Positions 15,383 through 24,271 of a DNA stretch of 64,000 nucleotides are shown here, in pieces; the first letter of the stretch is position 1; each line of letters opens with the position of its first letter. Under the pieces are notes generated by a model, which saw nothing but the letters and a program-made list of their open reading frames with translations, was not told the origin of the DNA and searched no databases. The position numbers were made by a program, and so were the translations under genes. This DNA is from Tsukamurella sp. 1534 (lineage in GTDB: Bacteria; Actinomycetota; Actinomycetes; Mycobacteriales; Mycobacteriaceae). The stretch is from the NCBI RefSeq assembly GCF_000312385.1, contig NZ_HE997627.1:593292-657291 (forward strand). The letters are read 5' to 3'.

Positions 15383-18300
15383 ATGACGAAGCGAGCGACA
15401 GGGGCGGGCACCGGTGCGCCCACCAAACGCGACCTCCACGCGGCGCTCGGCACGGATGGCGAGCCCGCGGTCACCCTCCGCGACGAGACCCGGCTCCGCG
15501 GGAAGATCAAGCGCGCCAAGCCCGGTGATCTCGAACGCCTCGCCCGCGAGGTGGCGGCGGCGCGGGAACGGTACGCGACCCGACGGGACGCCGTGCCCAC
15601 CGTCACCTACCCCGAGAACCTTCCGGTCAGCGCGCGGCGCGACGAGATCGCGAAGGCGATCGCCGAGAACCAGGTGGTGATCCTCGCCGGTGAGACGGGC
15701 TCGGGCAAGACCACCCAGCTGCCCAAGATCTGCCTCGAACTGGGCCGCGGCGTGCGCGGAATGATCGGCCACACCCAGCCCCGCCGGCTCGCCGCGCGGA
15801 GCGTGGCCGAGCGCATCGCCGAGGAGACGCACACCGAGCTGCGCGAGGCCGTCGGCTACGCGGTGCGGTTCACGGACCGGGTCTCCCCCGCCACGTCGGT
15901 CAAGCTCATGACCGACGGCATCCTGCTGCGCGAGCTCACCCGCGACCGCCTGCTGCGCGACTACGACACGGTCATCATCGACGAGGCGCACGAACGCAGT
16001 CTCAACATCGACTTCATCCTCGGCTATCTCAAGCAGATCCTGCCCCGCAGGCCGGATCTCAAGGTGATCGTCACGTCGGCGACCATCGAGCCGGAACGGT
16101 TCGCCGCGCACTTCGCGTCGCCCGACGGTGCGCCGGCCCCCGTCATCGAGGTCTCCGGGCGCACGTACCCGGTGGAGATCCGGTACCGGCCGCTGGACGA
16201 GCTCACCGACGACGGGGACGATCCGGCCGATCAGGTGACCGGCATCTGCCACGCCGTCGACGAGCTGTCCCGGGAGGCGCCCGGCGACGTTCTCGTGTTC
16301 CTGTCCGGCGAGCGCGAGATCCGGGACGCCGCCGAGGCACTCGCCTCCCGGGTCCGCCCGGGAACGGAGATCCTGCCGCTGTACGCGCGGCTCTCGGCAG
16401 CGGAGCAGCACCGGGTGTTCGCCCCGCACGCCGGGCGGCGGATCGTGCTGTCCACCAACGTCGCCGAGACCTCCCTCACGGTCCCGGGGATCAAGTACGT
16501 GGTGGACACGGGTACGGCCCGCATCTCGCGGTACTCGCTGCGCACCAAGGTGCAGCGCCTCCCGATCGAACCCGTCTCGCAGGCGTCCGCGCAGCAGCGG
16601 TCGGGGCGCTGCGGCCGCACGTCCGACGGTGTCGCGATCCGCCTGTACTCCGAGGACGATTTCGACGCGCGTCCCGTGTACACCGATCCCGAAATCCTGC
16701 GGACGAACCTCGCCTCGGTGGTGCTGTCGATGACCGCGCTGGATCTCGGTGAGGTGTCCGCGTTCCCGTTCGTCCAGCCGCCGGACGAGCGCGCGGTGCG
16801 GGACGGAGTCGCGCTCCTCGAGGAACTCGGCGCGTTGGAGGACGCCCACGTCGGGCACAAGCGGCTCACGCCGGTCGGGCGGCAGCTCGCGGACCTCCCG
16901 GTGGATCCGCGGATGGCCCGGATGCTGGTGGCCGCGAAGGAGTTCGGCGCCCTGCCCGAGGTCCTCGTGATCGTGGCGGGCATGTCCATCCAGGACGTCC
17001 GGGAGCGGCCCTCCGAACACCGGCAGGCAGCCGACGAGAAGCACGCGCGGTTCGCCGATCCCACTTCGGACTTCCTCTCCTACCTCAATCTGTGGCGGCA
17101 CCTCGGCGACCGCCGAGCCGAGTTGAGCTCGAGCGCCTTCCGCCGCGAGTGCCAGCGCGAGTTCCTGCACTACGTGCGGATCCGGGAGTGGCAGGACCTG
17201 CACGGCCAGCTCCGGCAGATCTGCCGCGACATGGGGTGGAAGCTCGACTCCCTGGGCCGGGAGCCGGCACCGTCGCCCGACCTGATCCATCAAGCACTGC
17301 TGTCCGGCCTGCTCTCGCAGATCGGACTCCGCGAGACCGATGGCAAGGAGTTCCTCGGCGCGCGCAACGCGAAGTTCCTCGTGTTCCCCGCGTCCGCGCT
17401 GTACCGCAAGCCGCCGCGTTTCGTCATGGCGGGCGAGTTGGTGGAGACGTCGCGGCTGTTCGCGCGGACGGTCGCGAAGATCGAGCCGGAGTGGGCGGAG
17501 AAGCTGGCCGGGCCCCTCGCGAAGCACCAGTACTCCGAGCCGCACTGGTCCACCAAGCGCGAGGCGGTGCTGGCGAAGGAGCGGGTCACCCTGTTCGGGG
17601 TGCCGCTGGTGGCGGACCGCACCGTGAACTACGGCCGGATCGATCCCGTGGTGGCCCGCGAGTTGTTCCTGCGTCACGCCCTCGTGCAGGGCGAATGGCG
17701 CACCCGCCACGCGTTCTTCGCGCGCAACCGCGCGCTGCTCGACGACGCCGAGTACCTGGAGGACAAGGCCCGCCGGCGCGACATCGTGGTCGACGAGGAC
17801 GCGCTGTTCGCGTTCTACGACCGCCGTGTTCCCGAGGGCATCGTGTCGGCGCGGCACTTCGACTCGTGGTGGAAGAAGGAGTCGCGCTCGGATCCCGGGC
17901 TACTCGATCTCACCGCGGACGATCTCCTCGTGGACGGCGCCGCCGACGTGACCGCGGACGCCTACCCCACGTCGTGGTTGCAGGGGCGGATAGAGGTACC
18001 GCTGAAGTACCGGTTCGAGCCGGGCGCCGCGGACGACGGGGTGACCGCGCGCATCCCGGTGCAGGACCTCGCGACGGTCCGCGCGGACGGCTTCGAGTGG
18101 CTCGTGCCCGCGATGCGGGAGGAACTCGCCACGTCGTTGATCAAGACCCTGCCCAAGCAGCTCCGCCGCGAGGTGGTGCCCGCCCCCGACTTCGCGGCGG
18201 CCGCGCTCGCCCGCCTCACTGCGCGTTCGGAGCCGTTGGCAGAGGGGCTGGCCCGTGAACTCACGCAGCTGTCCGGCACCGTGATCCGCGCCCACGACTT

Positions 18301-19330
18301 CTCGCCGGAGGCGCTCCCCGACCACCTGCGCGTCACGTTCGTGGTGATCGGCGATGACGGCCGCGTACTCGGCAGCGGCAAGGATCTCGAGGCGCTCAAG
18401 CGGCGGCTCGGCGCCGCGGTCCAGGAGGATCTCTCGAACCGCGCCGGGGTCTACGAGAGGACGCCGGCCCGCGAGTGGACCGCCGAGACGCTGGGCGACG
18501 TGCCGCGGAAGGTGGACACGGAGGCGCACGGCAGCCGCGTGACGGGATTCGGCACGCTGTACCCGTTCCCCGAGGGCGCGCCGGACCGCGCCGGGGTGCG
18601 GGTGGTGGCCGGCGAAGCGGAACAGGCGCGGCTCATGGGGGCCGGTCTGGACGTTCTCCTGGCCAACGCTCTGCCCGCGGCGCACAAATCGGCGCTCCAG
18701 TCGCTGTCGCAGAAACAGCGCCTCGCACTGTCGCAGAGCCCCTACGAGACCCCGATGGCCCTCCTCGAGGACTGCCGGCGGCGCGCGATCACCGATCTCC
18801 GCGCGCGGGCCGGTACCGCATGGACGCCGGCCGAATTCGCCGCACTCACGGGCACGGTCCGTGCCGGGCTCGGCGAGACCCAACAGCAGTACCTGGCGTG
18901 GGTCGCCGAGGCCGTCGCGACGGCGACCGATGTGCGCGGGGCGATCGCGAACCCGCCGGGGGCGCTGCGGGACGCCGCGGACGACATCGCAGAACAACTC
19001 GATTCGCTGCTGTTCCCCGGCTTCATCGCGGCGACACCCGGCGAGCACCTGCGGCACCTTCCCCGGTACGTGGCGGGCGCCGCGGCCCGGTGGAACGCCC
19101 TGCCGGCCGCGGTCGACCGGGACGCGCGCGGACTGACGGTGCTGGACAGGGTGTACGGCGCCCTCACCGCGCGCCTCGATGCGCTGCCCGAGCACCGCCG
19201 CGACGCCGCCCTGGACTCGGTGCACTGGCAGATCGAGGAGCTGCGGGTCAGCCTGTTCGCGCAGTCGCTGGGGACCGCCGGTTCGGTCTCGGAGAAGAAG
19301 GTTCTCGCGGCGATCACCGCACTGGCGTAG
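15383..19330 (+). CDS. hrpA: HrpA-type DEAH-box ATP-dependent RNA helicase
   Basis: A 1315-residue DEAH/RHA helicase, the size normal for HrpA. Motif I GETGSGKTTQLPK is near residue 103, motif II DEAH (IIDEAHERSLNIDF) near 199, SATIEPERF follows, and motif VI QRSGRCGRTSDG is near 405. The helicase-associated domains (winged helix, ratchet, OB) and the long HrpA-specific C-terminal part follow. HrpA acts on mRNA and stalled ribosomes in E. coli. Two ATGs at 15362 and 15365 are also in frame, but the -10 box at 15370-15375 lies after them, so I choose the ATG at 15383 (MTKRATGAG). Confidence 0.92.
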   Translation: MTKRATGAGTGAPTKRDLHAALGTDGEPAVTLRDETRLRGKIKRAKPGDLERLAREVAAARERYATRRDAVPTVTYPENLPVSARRDEIAKAIAENQVVILAGETGSGKTTQLPKICLELGRGVRGMIGHTQPRRLAARSVAERIAEETHTELREAVGYAVRFTDRVSPATSVKLMTDGILLRELTRDRLLRDYDTVIIDEAHERSLNIDFILGYLKQILPRRPDLKVIVTSATIEPERFAAHFASPDGAPAPVIEVSGRTYPVEIRYRPLDELTDDGDDPADQVTGICHAVDELSREAPGDVLVFLSGEREIRDAAEALASRVRPGTEILPLYARLSAAEQHRVFAPHAGRRIVLSTNVAETSLTVPGIKYVVDTGTARISRYSLRTKVQRLPIEPVSQASAQQRSGRCGRTSDGVAIRLYSEDDFDARPVYTDPEILRTNLASVVLSMTALDLGEVSAFPFVQPPDERAVRDGVALLEELGALEDAHVGHKRLTPVGRQLADLPVDPRMARMLVAAKEFGALPEVLVIVAGMSIQDVRERPSEHRQAADEKHARFADPTSDFLSYLNLWRHLGDRRAELSSSAFRRECQREFLHYVRIREWQDLHGQLRQICRDMGWKLDSLGREPAPSPDLIHQALLSGLLSQIGLRETDGKEFLGARNAKFLVFPASALYRKPPRFVMAGELVETSRLFARTVAKIEPEWAEKLAGPLAKHQYSEPHWSTKREAVLAKERVTLFGVPLVADRTVNYGRIDPVVARELFLRHALVQGEWRTRHAFFARNRALLDDAEYLEDKARRRDIVVDEDALFAFYDRRVPEGIVSARHFDSWWKKESRSDPGLLDLTADDLLVDGAADVTADAYPTSWLQGRIEVPLKYRFEPGAADDGVTARIPVQDLATVRADGFEWLVPAMREELATSLIKTLPKQLRREVVPAPDFAAAALARLTARSEPLAEGLARELTQLSGTVIRAHDFSPEALPDHLRVTFVVIGDDGRVLGSGKDLEALKRRLGAAVQEDLSNRAGVYERTPAREWTAETLGDVPRKVDTEAHGSRVTGFGTLYPFPEGAPDRAGVRVVAGEAEQARLMGAGLDVLLANALPAAHKSALQSLSQKQRLALSQSPYETPMALLEDCRRRAITDLRARAGTAWTPAEFAALTGTVRAGLGETQQQYLAWVAEAVATATDVRGAIANPPGALRDAADDIAEQLDSLLFPGFIAATPGEHLRHLPRYVAGAAARWNALPAAVDRDARGLTVLDRVYGALTARLDALPEHRRDAALDSVHWQIEELRVSLFAQSLGTAGSVSEKKVLAAITALA

Positions 19331-19399
19331 GCCGGGCGTCCGTGGGCCTGGCGACGCGCCCGTCCGCGAGGGCCGTCCGCACGGGCCGGGCCGCGACCG

Positions 19400-19870
19400 T
19401 CATGCCGCGTCGGTCGGGTCCGCCGCGGCGCGCTTGCGCAGCTCGCGGATCGCGGCCTCGAAGTCCTCGATCGACGTGAATCCCTGGTAGACGGAGGCGA
19501 ACCTCAGGTAGGCCACCTCGTCCAGGTCCCGCAGCGGGCCGAGGATGGCGAGGCCCACCTCGTTGGCGGGCACCTCGGCGATGCCCATGGCGCGCACGGC
19601 GTCCTCCACCTGCTGCGCCAGCTTGTGCAGGTCGTCCTCCGCGACATCCCTGCCCTGGCACGCGCGGCGCACGCCCTTCATGACCTTCTCGCGGCTGAAG
19701 GGCTCGGTGACGCCGTTGCGCTTGACCACCGCCATGACCGCGCTCTCGACCGTCGTGAACCGGCGGCCGCACTCGTTGCAGGATCGGCGGCGGCGGATGC
19801 CCTGCCCGTCGTCGAACACGCGCGAATCCACCACTCGCGTGTCCTCGTTCTTGCAGAACGGACAATGCAT
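19400..19870 (-). CDS. nrdR: NrdR, transcriptional repressor of ribonucleotide reductases
   Basis: A 156-residue regulator with the N-terminal zinc ribbon (Cys3, Cys6, Cys31, Cys34 in MHCPFC and SCNECGRRF) followed by the ATP-cone nucleotide-sensing domain ([24 protein letters not shown]). It represses nrd genes according to dATP/ATP occupancy. The ATG at 19870 follows a good GGGAGGTGA and gives the standard length. The frame stays open to an ATG at 20056, which also has a good ribosome-binding site (GGAAGGAA), so a 62-residue extension is possible (see findings). It lies downstream of the LysM gene on the same strand, as in mycobacteria. Confidence 0.95.
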   Translation of the reverse strand: MHCPFCKNEDTRVVDSRVFDDGQGIRRRRSCNECGRRFTTVESAVMAVVKRNGVTEPFSREKVMKGVRRACQGRDVAEDDLHKLAQQVEDAVRAMGIAEVPANEVGLAILGPLRDLDEVAYLRFASVYQGFTSIEDFEAAIRELRKRAAADPTDAA

Positions 19871-20093
19871 CGGTTCACCTCCCGCGCGGCTGCGCTCGGC
19901 CGGTCGGCAGGGCAGCTGCAAGATCGTGGCACCGGCCACATGCGCTCCCCGCGTTGTTGCCTTCGAGGATACTCGCCGTGCCAGCGGCACCACGTTGTCG
20001 AGGTGCACCACCCGTCCGCCTCGCCGGGAATTCGCGATCGCCGTCTTCGTGGTCATCTGCCGTTCCTTCCGATCTCCGTTGCCGATGCCGCGT

Positions 20094-20735
20094 TCAGGAC
20101 CGCGGGGTGACGAGGGTCTGGCCCGGGCGGATCCGCCCGTCCTGCAGGCCGTTGATCTCCGCGATCTCGGCGGCGACGGTGGCGGTGGCGCGCTCCGGCG
20201 CCACCTCATGGGCGATCTGCTCGAGGCTCTGCCCCTCGCGGACGGTCACCATCGTGGTGAGGCCGGCGCGCTGCGCGGCCGCACCGTCCGACGCCTGCGC
20301 CTCCTGCGGCGCACCGCCGAACAGGAGCACGACGCCGAGGAAGGCGCCTGCGGCGGCCACCAGGCAGGCCGCGAAGGTGACGCGCGGCGACCGCCTGGCG
20401 CATCCGTCCACGCGGGAGGCGCCGCGCGGCATCCGGCGGGCCGCCGGCCGAACGCGGATCCGTTCGACGGAACGCGTGGAGGCGCCGCGTGCCCCGGTGA
20501 CGCGCACCGGGCCGGTCGCCGTTCGAACGGCGCCCTCGGTGACGGCGTTCGATACCGTGATCGATCCTGCGGCACCCTCCGCCGCCCGTGCGCGGGACAG
20601 CCGCGGCGACACGCCCCGCGCCCGCGCGGCACCCCGGCGGTGCGGCGACGGAGTGGCGCGGCGGTCCGCACCGGCGACGCCGCCGGCTGCGCCCTGCGCT
20701 GCGGTGATGACATCCCGATCGATGATCGCAGTCAT
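20094..20735 (-). CDS. LysM-domain membrane protein, ChiZ (Rv2719c)-like
   Basis: A 213-residue protein between nrdR and lexA, the position of mycobacterial ChiZ, a damage-induced protein that blocks cell division. Residues 1-118 are basic and low-complexity (Ala/Arg/Gly), 119-141 form one transmembrane helix ([23 protein letters not shown]), and 161-211 form an extracellular LysM peptidoglycan-binding domain ([13 protein letters not shown]...IRPGQTLV). GGAGAG precedes the ATG. The promoter carries a PafBC-type motif and the shared gap has two LexA boxes, so induction by DNA damage by two routes is expected. The cytosolic part is longer than in the mycobacterial protein, as I recall it. Confidence 0.85.
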   Translation of the reverse strand: MTAIIDRDVITAAQGAAGGVAGADRRATPSPHRRGAARARGVSPRLSRARAAEGAAGSITVSNAVTEGAVRTATGPVRVTGARGASTRSVERIRVRPAARRMPRGASRVDGCARRSPRVTFAACLVAAAGAFLGVVLLFGGAPQEAQASDGAAAQRAGLTTMVTVREGQSLEQIAHEVAPERATATVAAEIAEINGLQDGRIRPGQTLVTPRS

Positions 20736-20780
20736 GGTCTCTCCTTCGATTCGGTCGCGGCTTCTCCGCTGTTGCCTACC

Positions 20781-20803
20781 GGTCTATCGGAGGGGACTGA
20801 CAA
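20781..20803 (-). promoter_or_regulatory. PafBC (RecA-independent) damage promoter of the LysM gene
   Basis: Minus-strand TTGTCAGTC, eight bases, TAGACC, close to the mycobacterial RecA-NDp/PafBC motif TTGTCRGTG-N8-TANNNT (mismatches at the last base of each half). Downstream, AGGCAACA follows as it does after the recA motif at 40245-40267. Confidence 0.65.
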
Positions 20804-20853
20804 GTTTTCAATCCAGCCCCACCAGTCACACCAGTAGGCGTGCAGGTGTTCGA

Positions 20854-20869
20854 AAGAACCTCTGTTCGA
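20854..20869. promoter_or_regulatory. LexA box 1 (SOS box)
   Basis: AAGAAC-CTCT-GTTCGA; matches the actinobacterial LexA box TCGAAC-N4-GTTCGA except for the first two bases. The GAAC-N4-GTTC core is intact. It lies between the divergent LysM gene and lexA. Confidence 0.7.
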
Positions 20870-20916
20870 GTTCTATCACACCCCCGGCATCAGCGGAAGA
20901 CACGCGGTCGAATTTC

Positions 20917-20932
20917 TCGAACAAATGTTTGT
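20917..20932. promoter_or_regulatory. LexA box 2 (SOS box) over the lexA promoter
   Basis: TCGAAC-AAAT-GTTTGT; a LexA box with a perfect left half. Its right end overlaps the lexA -35 element TTGTCA (20929-20934), so bound LexA would block its own promoter. Confidence 0.8.
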
Positions 20933-20957
20933 CAGCGGTTCGAACCTGGACTACAGT
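20929..20957 (+). promoter_or_regulatory. lexA promoter
   Basis: TTGTCA (20929-20934) and TACAGT (20952-20957) with a 17-base spacer, 34 bases before the lexA ATG. Confidence 0.75.
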
Positions 20958-20991
20958 GGAGTTCAACCAAGACGGGCGTGAGGAGCGGCAC

Positions 20992-21702
20992 ATGACTGAA
21001 GACCGGCAGATTCAACACAGGGACAAGCGCTTTCGCGACGCGCAGGGCAACGTCTCCGAGGATCACCTCACGCGGCGGCAGAAGCAGGTGCTGGAGGTGA
21101 TCCGCCGGTCCGTTCGGGACCGCGGCTACCCGCCGAGCATCCGCGAGATCGGCGACGAGGTGGGGCTCACCTCCACGTCGTCAGTCGCGCACCAGCTCCG
21201 CACGCTCGAACGCCTCGGCTTCCTCCACCGCGATCCGAATCGCCCGCGCGCAGTGAACGTGCAGGGCGCCGAGGAGCGCACCGCCCAGGTGATCCAGAAG
21301 GTCATGGAGGACGAGGAGCGCATGCCCGATCCGGCCTTCGTCCCCGTCCTGGGCCGGATCGCCGCCGGAGGGCCGATCCTCGCGGAGGAGGCGGTGGAGG
21401 AGATCTTCCCGCTTCCCCGGGAGCTGGTCGGCGAGGGCTCGCTCTTCCTGCTCAAAGTGATCGGCGAGTCCATGACCGACGCCGCCATCTGCGACGGCGA
21501 CTGGGTGGTGGTGCGTCAGCAGTCGGTCGCCGACAACGGCGACATCGTGGCCGCGATGCTCGACGGCGAGGCCACGGTCAAGACGTTCCGCCGCACCGGC
21601 AAGGATGTGTGGCTCATGCCGCACAACCCCGCGTTCGATCCGATCCACGGCAACGACGCGGTGATCCTGGGCAAGGTCGTCACCGTCATGCGCCGGATCT
21701 AG
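20992..21702 (+). CDS. lexA: LexA, SOS response repressor and autoprotease
   Basis: A 236-residue repressor. The N-terminal winged helix ([34 protein letters not shown]) binds SOS boxes. The S24 peptidase domain has the cleavage site Ala125-Gly126 (RIAAGGPI), nucleophile Ser160 (GESMTDA) and general base Lys197 (ATVKTF). RecA filaments trigger self-cleavage. The ATG at 20992 is preceded by GTGAGGAG. The 5' frame is open far upstream but the promoter and LexA boxes there rule out coding. Divergent from the LysM gene; convergent with the acyl-CoA dehydrogenases. Confidence 0.98.
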   Translation: MTEDRQIQHRDKRFRDAQGNVSEDHLTRRQKQVLEVIRRSVRDRGYPPSIREIGDEVGLTSTSSVAHQLRTLERLGFLHRDPNRPRAVNVQGAEERTAQVIQKVMEDEERMPDPAFVPVLGRIAAGGPILAEEAVEEIFPLPRELVGEGSLFLLKVIGESMTDAAICDGDWVVVRQQSVADNGDIVAAMLDGEATVKTFRRTGKDVWLMPHNPAFDPIHGNDAVILGKVVTVMRRI

Positions 21703-21703
21703 A

Positions 21704-21792
21704 GCGTTCCGCCCCCGCCGTCCGCGAACGCTCGGTTTCCCGGAGGTACGAGTCCGTCTTCGGCCTCGTACCCTCAGGAGACCGAGCGTTCG
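21704..21792. terminator. nested hairpins after lexA
   Basis: Three dyads: GAGCGTT with AACGCTC just after the stop codon; a perfect 12-bp arm pair (21725-21736 with 21781-21792); and, inside it, an 8-bp pair (21745-21752 with 21765-21772). The first and second compete for the same strand. The region separates convergent genes and probably terminates both. Confidence 0.6.
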
Positions 21793-21811
21793 CCGTTCGA
21801 CAGGTCGATGG

Positions 21812-22960
21812 TCAGCCCGCGGTGGCCTCGGCGTAGCGGTGTAGGTGGTCGACGGCGGAACCGAACTCCGTCTCGATCGCGGTGAGCCGCTTGAAGCAGT
21901 GACCGATCGCGAGCTCCTCCGTGAGGCCCATGCCGCCGTGCAGCTGGACGGCGTTCTGGCCGATGAACCGCGCGGCCCGGGCGACGGTGATCTTCGCGGC
22001 GGAGACGGCGCGGCGCCGCTGCCGGGGCTCGGCGTCCTGATTGAGCACGGCGAGGTAGGTGGCCGCCACCGCCTGCTCCAACTCGAGCGACATGTCCACC
22101 ATCCGGTGCTGCAGCGCCTGGAAGGAGCCGATCGGGACGCCGAACTGCTTGCGCTGCTTGGCGTACTCCACCGTGTCCGTCACCACACGCCGCATGATCC
22201 CGACGGCCTCCGCGCACTGCGCCGCCACCGCGGCGTCCAGCACGGGCTCGATGACCTCCCACGCGCCGCCCTCGGCGCCGAGCAGCGCGCTCGCGGGGAG
22301 CCGCACATCGGTGAACACGAGATCACCGGTGTGGTGGTCGTCGATGGTGCGAAAGTAGTGCGCCTCGACGCCGGTGGGCGGGGCCTGCGGGTCGAACTCC
22401 AGCAGGAACAGCGACAGGCCTCCGCGATCGAGCCGCTCCCCGGACGTCCGTGCCGCCACCACGAGGTGGGTGGCCAGCGACAGGTCGGCCACCACGGTCT
22501 TGGCGCCGGAGAGCCGGTAGCCGTCGCCGTCCGCCGTCGCGGTGAGCTGCACGTCCCAGGGCTCTCGCCCGGAGCCGGGCTCGGTGAGCGCGAACGCGAT
22601 CCGCGCGGCGCCCTCGGCGATCCTCTCGGCGACCGCGTCGGCGTTCCCGCCGCCCGAGCGGGTGAGCAGCCCGGCGCCGACCACGGCGGTGCCGAGGTAC
22701 GGCTCCACGACGAGCGCGCCGCCGAGCGCCTCGCTGATGACCATCGTCTCCTCGGCGCCGCCGCCGAGGCCGCCGACCGATTCGGGCAGGGTCGCGGCGA
22801 GGATTCCGAGATCGGACGCGAACGCCTCCCAGACCGCGGGCTGCCAGCCCGCGGCGGACCGCGCGGCCTGCCGGGATTCGAGCAACGGGTAGCGGCCGGC
22901 CAGGTAGGCGGTGACCGAGTCCCGCAGCAGTGTCTGTTCGTGCGTGAGTGTGAAGTCCAT
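21812..22960 (-). CDS. acyl-CoA dehydrogenase (FadE), second of a pair
   Basis: A 382-residue flavoprotein dehydrogenase subunit. It shows the N-terminal helical domain (MDFTLTHEQTLLRDSVTAYLAGR), the middle beta domain (FALTEPGSGREPWDVQLTA; LSGAKTVVADLSLATHLVVAART) and the C-terminal helices (QCAEAVGIMRRVVTDTVEYAKQRKQFGVPIGSFQALQHRMVDM; AVQLHGGMGLTEELAIGHCFKRL). It starts exactly where the upstream FadE stops (no intervening base), implying coupled translation. In actinobacteria such adjacent pairs often form alpha2beta2 enzymes acting on sterol side chains or unusual acyl-CoAs; that is family knowledge, not shown here. Confidence 0.9.
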   Translation of the reverse strand: MDFTLTHEQTLLRDSVTAYLAGRYPLLESRQAARSAAGWQPAVWEAFASDLGILAATLPESVGGLGGGAEETMVISEALGGALVVEPYLGTAVVGAGLLTRSGGGNADAVAERIAEGAARIAFALTEPGSGREPWDVQLTATADGDGYRLSGAKTVVADLSLATHLVVAARTSGERLDRGGLSLFLLEFDPQAPPTGVEAHYFRTIDDHHTGDLVFTDVRLPASALLGAEGGAWEVIEPVLDAAVAAQCAEAVGIMRRVVTDTVEYAKQRKQFGVPIGSFQALQHRMVDMSLELEQAVAATYLAVLNQDAEPRQRRRAVSAAKITVARAARFIGQNAVQLHGGMGLTEELAIGHCFKRLTAIETEFGSAVDHLHRYAEATAG

Positions 22961-24193
22961 CTACAGCCCCAATGCCGCCTTCGCCAGGATGTTCCGTTGG
23001 ATCTCGTTGGAGCCGGCATAGATCGAGCCGGCCCGGTCGTTGAAGTAGCGCAGCGGGGCGACGGCCTGCCAGAGGTCGCCGCTGTGCGCACCGTCGGCGG
23101 GCGGTGTGTACTCCACCACCGGACCGCCGGGCCGGGTCACGTGCGGCTGGTAGACCCGGCCCCGCGGCCCCGCACTCTTGTGGATGAACTCGGTGATCGC
23201 CTGGCTCAGTTCAGTGCCCAGGATCTTCAGCATCGACGATGCGGTGCCCGGGTTACCGCCGGCCGCGAGCACCGCGAGCGAGCGGTGCTCGAGGATCTCC
23301 AGCACGTCCACCCGCGCACGCAACTCGGCGAGGCCGAGGCGGAAGTCGGGGTCCTCCGCGAGGGGCAGGCCGCCGCGCCCGGGCACGCCGTGCGCCTGCT
23401 CGGCGAGACGGTCGAGGGACACCTGCAGCCACGGCGCGGCCGCGCCGCCGCCCCGCTCGAATTCGAGCAGGTACTTCGCGACGGTCCATCCCTGGTCGAC
23501 CTCGCCGAGGACGTTCGCCCGCGGCACGCGGACGTTGTCGAAGAAGACGACGTTCTGCACCTCCTCGCCCGAGGCCATGACCAGCGGCTGGATCTCGATG
23601 CCCGGCACCGTCATATCCAGCAGGATGAACGTGATGCCCTGCTGTTTGCGCTCCTGCTTGGACGTGCGCACCAGCGCGAACATCCAGTTCGCCTCTCGCG
23701 CATGGGTGGTCCAGATCTTCGAGCCGCTGAGCAGGAAGTCGTCACCGTCGGGCTCCGCGCGCATCTGCAGCGACGCGAGGTCGGATCCGGATTCCGGCTC
23801 GGAGTAGCCCTGGCAGAAGAAGACCGAGGCGTCGAGGATGCCGGGGAGGAAGAACTTCTTCTGCTCCTCGGTGCCGAAGCGGATGATCGCGTGGGCCACC
23901 ATGCGGATGCCCATGGGCGAGAGGAACGGAGCGCCCGCCACCACGGATTCGCGGGAGAAGATGTAGTGCTGCGCGACGGACCAGTCCTGGCCCCCGTACT
24001 CCACGGGCCACGCCGGCGCGGCCCAGCCGCGCTCGTGCAGGATCGCCTGCCACTGCAGGCTGGCCTCGTGGTCCGAGTACACGCTCGTGGCCAGGTTCCC
24101 GGCGGCCCGCAGGTCGTCGGTGAGGTGCGAATCGAGGAATTCGCGCACCTCGTCGCGGAAGGCCTCTTCCTCCGCGGAGAACTTCACATCCAT
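22961..24193 (-). CDS. acyl-CoA dehydrogenase (FadE), first of a pair
   Basis: A 410-residue acyl-CoA dehydrogenase subunit: MDVKFSAEEEAFRDEVREFLDSHL, FFCQGYSEPESGSDLASLQMRAE, LSGSKIWTTHAREANWMFALVRT and, at the C-terminus, FNDRAGSIYAGSNEIQRNILAKAALGL, which binds FAD in this family. The ATG at 24193 follows AGGAG. The divergent TetR gene starts 71 bases away and its operator lies in the gap, so this regulator very likely controls the fadE pair. The GYSEPESGSD variant, with long acidic surface loops, is typical of heteromeric actinobacterial FadEs. Substrate unknown. Confidence 0.9.
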   Translation of the reverse strand: MDVKFSAEEEAFRDEVREFLDSHLTDDLRAAGNLATSVYSDHEASLQWQAILHERGWAAPAWPVEYGGQDWSVAQHYIFSRESVVAGAPFLSPMGIRMVAHAIIRFGTEEQKKFFLPGILDASVFFCQGYSEPESGSDLASLQMRAEPDGDDFLLSGSKIWTTHAREANWMFALVRTSKQERKQQGITFILLDMTVPGIEIQPLVMASGEEVQNVVFFDNVRVPRANVLGEVDQGWTVAKYLLEFERGGGAAAPWLQVSLDRLAEQAHGVPGRGGLPLAEDPDFRLGLAELRARVDVLEILEHRSLAVLAAGGNPGTASSMLKILGTELSQAITEFIHKSAGPRGRVYQPHVTRPGGPVVEYTPPADGAHSGDLWQAVAPLRYFNDRAGSIYAGSNEIQRNILAKAALGL

Positions 24194-24248
24194 GCGCCAC
24201 TCCTTGATGGGCTCCGACCGTGACCGGCTTTGACACCCTCGCATCAGC

Positions 24249-24271
24249 GAGACAAAATAGGATTATGTCTC
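24249..24271. promoter_or_regulatory. 23-bp palindromic operator over the TetR start codon
   Basis: GAGACA-A-AAT, three bases, ATT-A-TGTCTC: arms of ten positions match in nine pairs plus one A/A mismatch. It straddles the ATG (24265) of the TetR gene and lies 56 bases from the fadE start, the expected place for an autoregulated TetR operator. Confidence 0.75.

Noticed and set aside
20935-20950. GGTTCGAACC resembling a tRNA T-loop
   Set aside because: It lies in the lexA promoter between the -35 and -10. No acceptor or anticodon stem can be formed.
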